Below, piece after piece: positions 9,066-16,934 of a stretch of DNA of 64,000 nucleotides. Below the pieces are notes generated by a model, which was not told the origin of the DNA, did no database searches, and worked only from the letters and a program-made list of their open reading frames with translations. Every line of letters begins with the position of its first letter. Positions within the stretch are counted from its first letter, which is position 1. A program made the translations under genes and the position numbers. The DNA comes from JBBRVP01 sp038246785. Lineage in GTDB: Bacteria; Actinomycetota; Actinomycetes; Jiangellales; Jiangellaceae. The stretch is from NCBI GenBank assembly GCA_038246785.1, contig JBBRVP010000011.1:1-64000 (forward strand), written 5' to 3'.

Positions 9066-10361
9066 TCAGGCGCTCTTGTCGCGCCGCTCGCGCCGCCGCG
9101 GCCCGACCTCGCGGGGCACCAGGGTCGGGTTGACGTTCTCCAGCACGACCTCGCGGGTGACGACGACCTTGGCGACGTCGTCGCGGCTCGGGACGTCGTA
9201 CATGACGTTGAGCAGGACCTCTTCGATGATCGCGCGCAGCCCGCGGGCGCCGGTGCCGCGCAGCAACGCCTGGTCGGCGACCGCCTCCACCGCGTCGTCA
9301 CTGAACTCCAGCTCCACGCCGTCGAGGTCGAACAGGCGTTGGTACTGCCGGACCAGCGCGTTGCGCGGCTCGACGAAGATACGCATGAGGGTCGCCCGGT
9401 CGAGTGGGCTGACCGTCGTGATCACGGGGAGCCGGCCGATGAACTCGGGGATCAGGCCGAACTTCAGCAGGTCCTCGGGCATGACCGCGGAGTAGAAGTC
9501 GGTCTGCTCCCGCTCGGCCTTCCCGCGGATCTCGGCGCCGAAGCCAAGGCCCTTGCGGCCGACCCGCTGCTCGATGATCGAGTCGAGCCCCGCGAAGGCG
9601 CCACCCACGATGAACAGCACGTTGGTGGTGTCGATCTGGATGAACTCCTGATGCGGGTGCTTGCGGCCGCCCTGCGGCGGCACGCTCGCGGTGGTGCCCT
9701 CGAGGATCTTGAGCAGGGCCTGCTGGACGCCCTCGCCGGAGACGTCGCGGGTGATTGACGGGTTCTCGCTCTTGCGGGCGATCTTGTCGACCTCGTCGAT
9801 GTAGATGATTCCTGTCTCGGCCTTCTTGACGTCATAATCCGCGGCCTGGATGAGCTTGAGCAGGATGTTCTCGACGTCCTCGCCGACGTACCCGGCCTCT
9901 GTCAGCGCCGTGGCGTCGGCGATCGCGAAGGGGACGTTGAGCATCTTGGCGAGCGTCTGCGCGAAGTAGGTCTTGCCGCAGCCGGTCGGCCCGATGAGCA
10001 GGATGTTGGACTTGGCCAGCTCGACGCCCTCGTCGCGGGCGTGCCGCGCGGCCGGGCTCGCCTGGCCGGCCTGCACCCGCTTGTAGTGGTTGTAGACGGC
10101 GACCGACAGCGCCTTCTTGGCGATGTCCTGGCCGATGACGTACTGCTCGAGGAAGTCGAAGATCTCCCGCGGCTTGGGGAGCTCCTGCAGGCCGGACTCA
10201 CCGCCCTCGCTCAGCTCCTCCTCGATGATCTCGTTGCAGAGATCGATGCACTCGTCGCAGATGTAGACGCCCGGTCCGGCGATGAGCTTCTTGACCTGCT
10301 TCTGGCTCTTGCCGCAGAAAGAGCACTTGAGCAGGTCGCCACCGTCACCGATGCGGGCCAC
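9066..10361 (-). CDS. clpX: ATP-dependent Clp protease ATPase subunit ClpX
   Basis: ClpX is the AAA+ unfoldase that feeds substrates to ClpP. The 431-residue protein has the N-terminal zinc-binding domain (Cys13, Cys16, Cys35, Cys38), Walker A GPTGCGKT at 124-131, Walker B IIYIDEVDKI, the GYVGEDV pore-loop region and a GLGFGA loop that docks on ClpP. The start is GTG at 10361 with an upstream AAGGAC. It lies 147 bases downstream of clpP2 on the same strand, so the Clp genes form one cluster. Confidence 0.97.
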   Translation of the reverse strand: MARIGDGGDLLKCSFCGKSQKQVKKLIAGPGVYICDECIDLCNEIIEEELSEGGESGLQELPKPREIFDFLEQYVIGQDIAKKALSVAVYNHYKRVQAGQASPAARHARDEGVELAKSNILLIGPTGCGKTYFAQTLAKMLNVPFAIADATALTEAGYVGEDVENILLKLIQAADYDVKKAETGIIYIDEVDKIARKSENPSITRDVSGEGVQQALLKILEGTTASVPPQGGRKHPHQEFIQIDTTNVLFIVGGAFAGLDSIIEQRVGRKGLGFGAEIRGKAEREQTDFYSAVMPEDLLKFGLIPEFIGRLPVITTVSPLDRATLMRIFVEPRNALVRQYQRLFDLDGVELEFSDDAVEAVADQALLRGTGARGLRAIIEEVLLNVMYDVPSRDDVAKVVVTREVVLENVNPTLVPREVGPRRRERRDKSA

Positions 10362-10508
10362 GCGTCGAGGTCCTTCCTCGGGGGGAGTCGAGCCGGCCGC
10401 ACCGCGCGGGCGCTGCCTCGTCCGGGACCGACGGTACCCGGCGGGCTGGACACCTGCGACCCCCTTCGCCCGGCGCGTCGCCGCGAGGCTGCGACACGCC
10501 GAGGCGAA

Positions 10509-11147
10509 TCACTCCGAGCGGTTGGCCTTGCGCGAGTCGATGACCGCGTCGATGAGGCCGTAGTCGACGGCCTCCTTCGCGGTGAGGATCTTGTCGCGCT
10601 CGATGTCCTTCTCGATCTGCTCCGCGCTGCGGTTGGAGTGCTTGGCCAGCAGCTCCTCGAGTAGGCGCCGCATCCGCAGGATCTCGTTGGCCTGGATCTC
10701 GATGTCGCTGGCCTGGCCGTAGGCGCCCTCGGTGTAGGGCTGGTGGATGAGGACCCGCGCGTTGGGCACGGCCAGCCGCTTGCCCGGGGCGCCCGCGGCG
10801 AGGATCACCGCAGCCGCAGACGCCGCCTGACCCATGCACACGGTACGGACGTCGGGCTTGACGTACTGCATCGTGTCGTAGATCGCGGTGAGCGCGGTGA
10901 ACGAGCCGCCGGGCGAGTTGATGTAGATCTCGATGTCACGGTCGGGGTCCATCGACTCGAGGCAGATCAGCTGGGCCATGACGGCGTTGGCGACGTCGTC
11001 GCTGATCGGGGTGCCGAGGAAGATGATCCGCTCCTCGAACAGCTTGGCGAACGGGTCGATGCGCCGGAACCCGTAGGAGGTGCGCTCCTCCCACTGCGGG
11101 ATGTAGTAGTTCATGGAAGGCGTGGTCGGCAGGTGCACGTCGCTCAT
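10509..11147 (-). CDS. clpP2: Clp protease proteolytic subunit ClpP2
   Basis: This is a serine peptidase of the ClpP barrel. Actinobacteria combine ClpP1 and ClpP2 rings. The 212-residue protein has catalytic Ser110 (MGQAASAA), His135 (VLIHQPY) and Asp185 (ERDK). I chose ATG 11147 because it gives a normal N-terminus; the frame stays open far upstream, through clpP1 sequence. ATG at residue 12 (MNYYIPQW) is an alternative start. The gene lies 59 bases after clpP1, consistent with a clpP1-clpP2 operon. Confidence 0.96.
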   Translation of the reverse strand: MSDVHLPTTPSMNYYIPQWEERTSYGFRRIDPFAKLFEERIIFLGTPISDDVANAVMAQLICLESMDPDRDIEIYINSPGGSFTALTAIYDTMQYVKPDVRTVCMGQAASAAAVILAAGAPGKRLAVPNARVLIHQPYTEGAYGQASDIEIQANEILRMRRLLEELLAKHSNRSAEQIEKDIERDKILTAKEAVDYGLIDAVIDSRKANRSE

Positions 11148-11206
11148 GGGTCGCCTCTCTGCCAGTGCTGGCTGGTGCGTGGCGGGCGGGGACGGGTGCT
11201 GCGAGG

Positions 11207-11824
11207 TCACGCTGTCCCGCCGCCCTCGGAGGCCTGCGAGGCGTTCTGCACGACATGGTCGACGAAGCCGTACTCCAGTGCCTCCGGACCGGTGAACCAG
11301 CGGTCGCGGTCGGAGTCGCGCTCGATCTCCTCGATGCTGCGCCCGGTGTGCTCGGCGATCAGCTCGGCCATCTGCTTCTTGATCAGCAGCATCTGCTCGG
11401 CCTGCACCTTGATGTCCGACGCGGAACCGCCGAGGCCGCCGGAGGGCTGGTGCATCATCACCCGCGCGTGGGGGAGCGCGTAGCGCTTGCCGCGGGCCCC
11501 GGACGAGAGCAGGAACTGCCCCATGGACGCGGCCAGCCCCATCGCGTACGTCGCCACGTCGGGCTTGACCCACTGCATCGTGTCGAAGATCGCCATGCCG
11601 GCGGTGACGGAGCCGCCCGGCGAGTTGATGTAGAGGTGGATGTCCTTGTCCGGGTCCTCGGCGGCCAGCAGCAGCAGCTGGGCGCAGATGGCGTTGGCGT
11701 TCTCGTCGCGCACCTCCGAGCCCAGGAAGATGATCCGCTCGCGGAGCAGGCGCTGGTAGACGTTGTCGTCCAGGCCGGGCATCGGCGCGGACTGGGTGCG
11801 GCTCGCGGGACTGCTGTCGGTCAC
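11207..11824 (-). CDS. clpP1: Clp protease proteolytic subunit ClpP1
   Basis: This is the partner of ClpP2 in the mixed ClpP1P2 tetradecamer. The 205-residue protein has Ser100 (GLAASMGQ), His125 (VMMHQPSGG) and Asp174 (SDRDR). The GTG at 11824 was chosen because AAGGAG lies 8 bases upstream. The open frame continues upstream only through a short tandem-repeat leader rich in Pro, Gly and Arg. A ClgR-box match at 11981-11994 suggests stress control of this operon. Confidence 0.95.
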   Translation of the reverse strand: MTDSSPASRTQSAPMPGLDDNVYQRLLRERIIFLGSEVRDENANAICAQLLLLAAEDPDKDIHLYINSPGGSVTAGMAIFDTMQWVKPDVATYAMGLAASMGQFLLSSGARGKRYALPHARVMMHQPSGGLGGSASDIKVQAEQMLLIKKQMAELIAEHTGRSIEEIERDSDRDRWFTGPEALEYGFVDHVVQNASQASEGGGTA

Positions 11825-11842
11825 CTCAGCGGCTCCTTCGGT

Positions 11843-11901
11843 CGGTGCGGCCCTCGGTACGGCCCCTCGGTGCGGCCCCGGTACGGCCTCTCGGTACGGC
11901 C
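11843..11901. repeat. Five short tandem repeats in the clpP1 leader
   Basis: Five copies of CGGTRCGGCC occur at 11843, 11855, 11868, 11879 and 11892. They have a 11-13-base period, immediately upstream of the clpP1 ribosome-binding site. They may form alternative RNA hairpins in the 5-prime leader or may simply be a slippage-prone tract. Confidence 0.7.
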
Positions 11902-11980
11902 CGGGAGGCCGCTGCCGGCCCCCGCGGGAGTACCGACCATAACCAAGCAACCGCGACGGACCTGCCGCGTGCGGGCCACT

Positions 11981-11994
11981 GTTCGCTGTGGGCG
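11981..11994 (-). promoter_or_regulatory. Candidate ClgR-binding box upstream of clpP1
   Basis: GTTCGC, five bases, then GCG matches exactly the GTTCGC-N5-GCG operator that I recall for ClgR, the activator of clpP operons in Streptomyces and relatives. The site lies 157 bases upstream of the clpP1 start, in the gap between tig and clpP1. The clgR gene is not in this window. A short motif can match by chance, but its location supports it. Confidence 0.55.
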
Positions 11995-12003
11995 CAGGTG
12001 CGC

Positions 12004-13383
12004 TCAGGCGGGAGGGGAGGGCTCCCCGGCGGGCTGCGCCGCCGGCTGTCCTGCGGGCTCCTCCGCAGCGGCCTCTGCGGCCTCCGCCGCCTCGGCAGCG
12101 AGCTCCTCGTCGGTGGCCAGCGTGCCGTCCTCGCGCAGCCGTTTGAGCTCGACCGGGCGTCCCGACTCGTCGGTGACCGCGGCCTCCTCGACGACGAAGG
12201 CCAGCGCCTTGCCGCGCACGACGTCGGCGGCGACGAAGGGCAGGTTGCCGGCCTTGACGACCTGGTCGGCGAGCTGCTGCGGGTCCATGCCGGCCTGCTG
12301 CGCCTGCGCGACGAGGTAGCTGGTCAGATCTTGCTGGGTGACCTGCAGCTGCTCCTGCTGGGCGATCTCGTCCAGCACGAGCTGGCGGGCGAAGGCCGTG
12401 CGAGCCTCGGCCTCGACCTCGGCCCGGTGGTCGCCGTCGCCGTGGTCGTCCTGGAAGTGGTCGTCGACCTGAGCGGCCAGGACGCGCTCGGGTACGGGGA
12501 CCTCGACCCGGCTCAGCAGCTCGGCGAGGACCTTGTCGCGGGCCTCGGCCGCCTGCTCGATGCGTTTGACCCGGACGAGGCGCTCGCGCAGGTCTGCCCG
12601 CAGCTCGTCGAGGGTGTCGAACTCGCTCGCCAGCTGGGCGAAGTCGTCGTCGAGGTCGGGGAGGTCCTGCTCCTTCACGCCGCGCACACTCACCTCGACT
12701 TCGGCCTGCTGCCCGCCGGCCGGTCCGCCGGCCAGCGTCGTGGTGAACGTCGCGGACTCCCCGTCGGACAGGCCGGTCACCGCCTCATCGAGACCCTCGA
12801 CCATCGTCCCGCTGCCGACGCGGTAGGTCTGCGCCGTGGCCTCGCCGCCCTCGACGAGCTCGCCGTCACGGCGGGCGAGCAGGTCGATCACGGCGAAGTC
12901 GCCCGCCGCCGCCCGCTCGACGGCGCGCAGGGTGCCGAAGCGCTCCCGCAGCGCCGCCAGCTGCTCTTCCACGTCGTCGTCGCTGGGGTCCGCGTCGGCC
13001 ACCTGCGCCGGTAGCCCGCGGTAGTCGGGAAGGGTGATCTCCGGGCGCACGTCGACCTCGGCGGTGAACGCCAATGCCTGGCCGTCGTCGAGCGTGGTGA
13101 TCTCCACCTCCGGCTGCCCGATGGGCTGCACGCCATTGTCCTCGACGGCCTGCCCGTACAGCCGGGGCAGCGCCTCGTTGACCGCCTCCTCGAGCACCGC
13201 CGCTCGCCCGATCCGCTGGTCGATGATCCGCGGCGGGACCTTGCCCTTGCGGAAGCCGGGGACGACCACCTGCGCGGCGATGCGCTTGTACGCCGAGGCC
13301 AGGCTCGGCGCCAGCTCGTCGAAGGGCACCTCGACGGCCATCCGGACCCGCGTGGGGTCGAGGGTCTCGACGACGGTCTTCAC
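12004..13383 (-). CDS. tig: Trigger factor chaperone
   Basis: Trigger factor binds the ribosome at the exit tunnel and folds nascent chains with peptidyl-prolyl isomerase activity. The 459-residue protein has the ribosome-binding signature VPGFRKGKVPP in the N-terminal domain, a central FKBP domain (DFAVIDLLARRDGELV) and a C-terminal chaperone domain, ending in a Glu/Ala/Pro-rich tail. The GTG at 13383 has GAGGAGA about 10 bases upstream. The longer open frame is rejected because it runs into the tRNA-Pro gene. Its place beside tRNA-Pro and the clpP genes matches other actinobacteria. Confidence 0.96.
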   Translation of the reverse strand: MKTVVETLDPTRVRMAVEVPFDELAPSLASAYKRIAAQVVVPGFRKGKVPPRIIDQRIGRAAVLEEAVNEALPRLYGQAVEDNGVQPIGQPEVEITTLDDGQALAFTAEVDVRPEITLPDYRGLPAQVADADPSDDDVEEQLAALRERFGTLRAVERAAAGDFAVIDLLARRDGELVEGGEATAQTYRVGSGTMVEGLDEAVTGLSDGESATFTTTLAGGPAGGQQAEVEVSVRGVKEQDLPDLDDDFAQLASEFDTLDELRADLRERLVRVKRIEQAAEARDKVLAELLSRVEVPVPERVLAAQVDDHFQDDHGDGDHRAEVEAEARTAFARQLVLDEIAQQEQLQVTQQDLTSYLVAQAQQAGMDPQQLADQVVKAGNLPFVAADVVRGKALAFVVEEAAVTDESGRPVELKRLREDGTLATDEELAAEAAEAAEAAAEEPAGQPAAQPAGEPSPPA

Positions 13384-13465
13384 GCTCGTGGGTCTCCTCG
13401 TGGGGGCAGCAGGTGGGGTCGGCGGGTGGCCTGGCAGGCAGTCCGCCGGCTCGCGGCGAGCCGGT

Positions 13466-13541
13466 TGGTCGGGGCGGGGAGACTCGAACTCCCGATCTCC
13501 TGCACCCAAAGCAGGCGCGCTAGCCACTACGCTACGCCCCG
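13466..13541 (-). tRNA. tRNA-Pro (anticodon TGG)
   Basis: On the minus strand the acceptor arm CGGGGCG (13535-13541) pairs with CGCCCCG (13470-13476), followed by A and an encoded CCA (13466-13468). The anticodon stem CCTGC/GCAGG encloses the loop TTTGGGT, giving anticodon TGG. The T arm GGGAG-TTCGAGT-CTCCC is canonical. A C1-G72 pair is typical of bacterial tRNA-Pro. Confidence 0.96.
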
Positions 13542-13592
13542 CGGCGCGGCGGCCAGTCTAGAGGCCCGGCTGGTGGCCAACAGCCCGCCGTC

Positions 13593-13663
13593 GCGGGTGT
13601 AGCTCAATGGCAGAGCTCCAGCCTTCCAAGCTGGTCATGCGGGTTCGATTCCCGTCACCCGCT
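13593..13663 (+). tRNA. tRNA-Gly (anticodon TCC)
   Basis: The acceptor GCGGGTG (13593-13599) pairs with CACCCGC (13656-13662), with discriminator T at 13663. The D arm is GCTC-AATGGCA-GAGC. The anticodon stem CCAGC/GCTGG encloses CTTCCAA, giving TCC. The T arm is CGGG-TTCGATT-CCCG. The 3-prime CCA is not encoded (CCG follows). It is transcribed divergently from tRNA-Pro. Confidence 0.96.
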
Positions 13664-13732
13664 CCGCGGCACCCGATGGCTCGTCTCGACCGCGGTCGCC
13701 TCGGGAATCGAGTACGAGCGACCTTCCCGCAC

Positions 13733-15317
13733 TCACTCGAGGGTCGCCGCGAGCCAGACGACAGCCGATGAAACCACGAACATCGCCGCGATCAGTGGCC
13801 ACACGAAGCGTAGGTACTTGTCGTAGCCGACCTTGGCGATCGCCAGCCCACCCACGACGACGACGCTCGTCGGCGAGACGAGCAGGGTCAGCCCGTGGCC
13901 CATGATCCACGCGGTGATGGTGGTCGCCAGGGTGACCCCGGCGAAGTCGGCGAGCGGCGCCAGCAGCGGCATGGCGAGAGCGGCGTGCCCCGAGCTCGAC
14001 GGGATGAGGAAGGCGAGCGGCACATTGAGCACGACGGTGATGACGGCGAACAACCCGGCCGAGGCGTCGGAGACGAGTTGCTCCATCGAGTTGAGGATGG
14101 TGTCCAGCGTCTGGGTGTTCGTCATGATCACTGAGACGCCGCCGGCGAGGAGTACGACGAGGGCGGGGCCATGATGTCCGAGGCGCCGGCGGCAATCAGC
14201 CGTACGGTTTCTTGCTCGCCCATCCGCGCGACGATGCCGACGACGACCGAGGCGAGCACGAAGAGCATGGCCAGCTGCGGGAACCACCACCCCAGCTCGA
14301 ACCAATAGGGCTGGGCAGTGGTGTCGTGTTCCACGAGGTAGTCGGCGGGGCCGGTCGACGCGCCGAGGATGCTGGACCAAGGGATGACCGAGAAGATCAT
14401 CAAACCGAACGCGAGCGCGGTGACGACGAGCACCCACTTCTGGGTGCGCGTCAGGGGCGACGGTCCGGGCGAGCCGTTCTCCAGGTGCTCTGCCGCCTCG
14501 TCGGCACTGGTCACCTCCTCCTTGGGGTCCTCCCACCCGACGAGCGAGGCCTCGGGGGCGCGGCGCACCTTGGCGGCGTAGCGGAGCACCCAGGCCACCG
14601 ACATCGCGGTGAGGAGGACCCAGAGCACGACACGCAGGAGGATCCCGTCGCCGATGGACACCCGGGCCTCGCCCGCGGCGACGCCGATCGAGACGGGTTG
14701 ACCGTGGCCGCCATGACGCCGGTCATGGCACCAAGGATGATCATGGCGGAGGTGACCATCCGGTCGTACCTCAGCGCCGCCATCAGGGGGAGGAACAGGG
14801 CATAGAAGCCGAGGGTCTCGACGGAGAAGCCCATCGTCGAGCCGAGGAGCGAGAACAGCACCATGACGGCCGCGATGAGCAGCCAGCCCTTGCTGCGCAG
14901 GCGCTCCGCCAGCGCACCGACGGTCACCTCAAGGCTGCGGGTGGCGAACGACACCGAGATGAACGCCCCGATCGCCATGATGAAGGCGATCACGCCGATC
15001 TGCCCGAACAACGTGCCGGACGTCTCGGTGTCGACGAAGCCGCGGCCGTTGAGCAGCCCGTAAATGCCGTTGATGGGGGCGAGCAGCAGCTGCTGGACCC
15101 GCTCGACGAAGGACAGCGGCGACGGGATCTGCTGGTAGCTGCCCGGGATCGGTGAGCCGTCCGGGTCCAGCTCGTACCGGCCGGCAGGGATCACGAGCGC
15201 CGCCACCCACACCAGGACGGTGACGATCGCGAGCGTCGTGACTGCAGACGGGAAGCGGAAGGATCTGCGCGGCTTGGTGGTTTCGGCGGAATCCGGCTCC
15301 ACCTTGCTCGTGCCCAC
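13733..15317 (-). pseudogene. YfcC/DcuC-family transporter, broken by two frameshifts
   Basis: Three frames together encode one about 525-residue membrane transporter of the YfcC (C4-dicarboxylate anaerobic carrier) superfamily. That group includes candidate arginine/ornithine-type exchangers next to arginine deiminase. The first piece runs from GTG 15317 to TGVMAATVNP. A single missing base near 14692-14697 moves the frame to SIGVAAGEARVSIGDGILL. A second missing base near 14168-14171 (after AGASDIM) moves it to ALVVLLAGGVSVIM, ending at 13733. The start lies 11 bases after the arginine deiminase stop, so they form an operon. The frameshifts may be real decay or sequencing errors in G/C runs. 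Confidence 0.8.
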
Positions 15318-15328
15318 CGGGTACCCGG

Positions 15329-16569
15329 TCAGGCGTCGACCGCGTCGCGGGCGATCGGGCACGTCATGCAGTGGCCTCCGCCGCGGCCGCGGCCGAGCTC
15401 GGCGCCCACGATCGTGACGACCTCGATGCCTTCCTTGCGCAGCAGCGTGTTGGTGTAGGTGTTGCGGTCGTAGGCGACGACGACGCCGGGTTCGAGGCAG
15501 ACCAGGTTGGCGCCGCTGTCCCACTGGGTCCGCTCGCGCATGTAGGCGTTGCCGCCGGTCTCGACGACACGCAGCTTCGGCACGTCGAGCGCGTCCGCGA
15601 CGACGTCGACGAACGGCTTCTCCTCTGCGTGGAGCTCGACGCCTCCGGGCTTGTCCGACGGTCGGAAGGAGAAGGCGTCGATGCCGTCGACGATGTCCGG
15701 GTAGACCAGGACGGCGTCCCGATCAGCGAACGTGAAGACGGTGTCGAGGTGCATCGCGGCCCGCAGCTTGGGCATCGCCGCCACGATGACCCGGTCGGCA
15801 GCGCCCTTCTCGAACAGCGCCGCCGAGACCTGGCTGATCCCCTGCCGCGAGCTACGCTCGCTCATGCCGATGAGGACGGTGCGGTTGCCGATCGGCATGA
15901 CGTCGCCGCCCTCGAGCGTCGCCATCCCCCAGTCCCGCGTCGGATCACCCCACCAGACGTCGACCTTGCCGGCGAAGTGGGGATGGAATCGGTAGATCGC
16001 CGTGGCGAGGACCGTCTCCTCATGCCGGGCCGGCCAGAACAGCGGGTTGAGGGTGACCCCGCCGTAGATCCAGCAGGTGGTGTCCCGGGTGTAGATCGTG
16101 TTGGGCAGCGGCGGCAGCAGGTACTCGTTGACCCCAGCGGCGTCGCGCACCAGCCTGATCATGTCCCCGCCGTGGGTTTCCGGGAACTCGTACGTCGACA
16201 GGCCGCCGATCAGCGTCTCGGCAAGGTCCCGGTCGGTGAGCCCGTCGAGGTAGGAGCGCACCTGGTCGACCAGGCCGTTGCCGACCTGGTTGGGCACGAC
16301 CTGCTGGTCGAGAACCCACGACCGCGCCTCCGGCGAGCGAGGGTCTCGGCGAGGAGGTTGTGCATCTCGAGCACCTCGACGCCGCGGTCGCGCATCTTGG
16401 CGGTGAAGTCGAAGTGGTCACGCTTGGCGTTCTCCACCCACATGTCGTCGTCGAAGAGCAGGGAGTCACAGTTGGTGGGGGTGAGTCGCTGGTGTGCCCG
16501 GCCGGGGGCGCACACCATGACCGTGCGGAGCCTGCCGACCTCCGAATGAACCCCGAAATGCGGCGCCAT
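15329..16569 (-). pseudogene. arcA: Arginine deiminase with one frameshift
   Basis: Arginine deiminase converts arginine to citrulline and ammonia. The N-terminal part starts at ATG 16569 with AGGAGAGGAAG upstream (MAPHFGVHSEVGRL) and runs to HNLLAETLA. A single missing base near 16336-16340 then shifts the frame to SPEARSWVLDQQVVPNQVGN, which continues intact to the stop. All catalytic landmarks are present after the shift: TRDTTCW, EGGDVMPIG, and the nucleophile Cys in GGGHCMTCP. The reconstructed length of about 413 residues is normal. If the base is a sequencing error the enzyme is intact; otherwise the N-terminal 75 residues are lost. Confidence 0.88.
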
Positions 16570-16934
16570 GGCGACTTCCTCTCCTGCCGCCCGCGGCGGA
16601 CTGTCGGGCTCCGTGGGGATCTCCAGCGTAGCCGTGCGCATCTTCCTACGCATCGGCACCAGGGGTTCTGCGGCCCGACGCCGGCCGGGTCGAATCGACG
16701 CGCATGCCGCGGCGTACTCGTCATGGGTGACGCCGCCGCTGTCCTCGACTTCGTCGACTCGGCCATGTCGCCGACCCGGCCGACGTGCGTCAACACGGCC
16801 AGCTCGTCGACACTGGCAATCTTGCGATCGCGCGTGCGCTGCCGCCTCGCCCGGCTGCCGTTCGGGTTGAAGCGGATCGACATGGGCCGGGCGCGTCGAG
16901 GCGGCCGCTCGCCGACCAGCAGACTGCAGGCTCC
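16570..16934. other. Divergent intergenic region between arcA and the ThrE-type gene
   Basis: No intact gene is seen in these 365 bases. On the minus strand two frames together resemble a decayed SHOCT-type small gene, listed separately. The arcA ribosome-binding site (16572-16582) is at the left end. I did not find a convincing operator or terminator. Confidence 0.45.
16680..16883 (-). pseudogene. Possible remnant of a small SHOCT-domain gene
   Basis: From ATG 16883 the frame reads MSIRFNPNG...RDRKIASVDELAVL. In the next frame the sequence continues EVEDSGGVTHDEYAAACASI. Together these resemble the short SHOCT helix-turn-helix pattern (compare SVDELAKLAQLRDSGAISSAEYDTL in the intact gene at 18769-19194). 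A one-base shift near 16745-16765 would join them. The match is weak and could be chance. Confidence 0.25.

Noticed and set aside
11148..11573. N-terminal extension of ClpP2
   Set aside because: The extension is antisense-frame sequence within clpP1 and has no ClpP homology.
13384..13527. N-terminal extension of trigger factor
   Set aside because: It runs through the tRNA-Pro gene; GTG 13383 has a good ribosome-binding site and family N-terminus.
15329..16297. Arginine deiminase starting at MPNQVG (322 residues)
   Set aside because: The missing N-terminus is present in another frame directly upstream, so a frameshift explains the locus better than a short protein.
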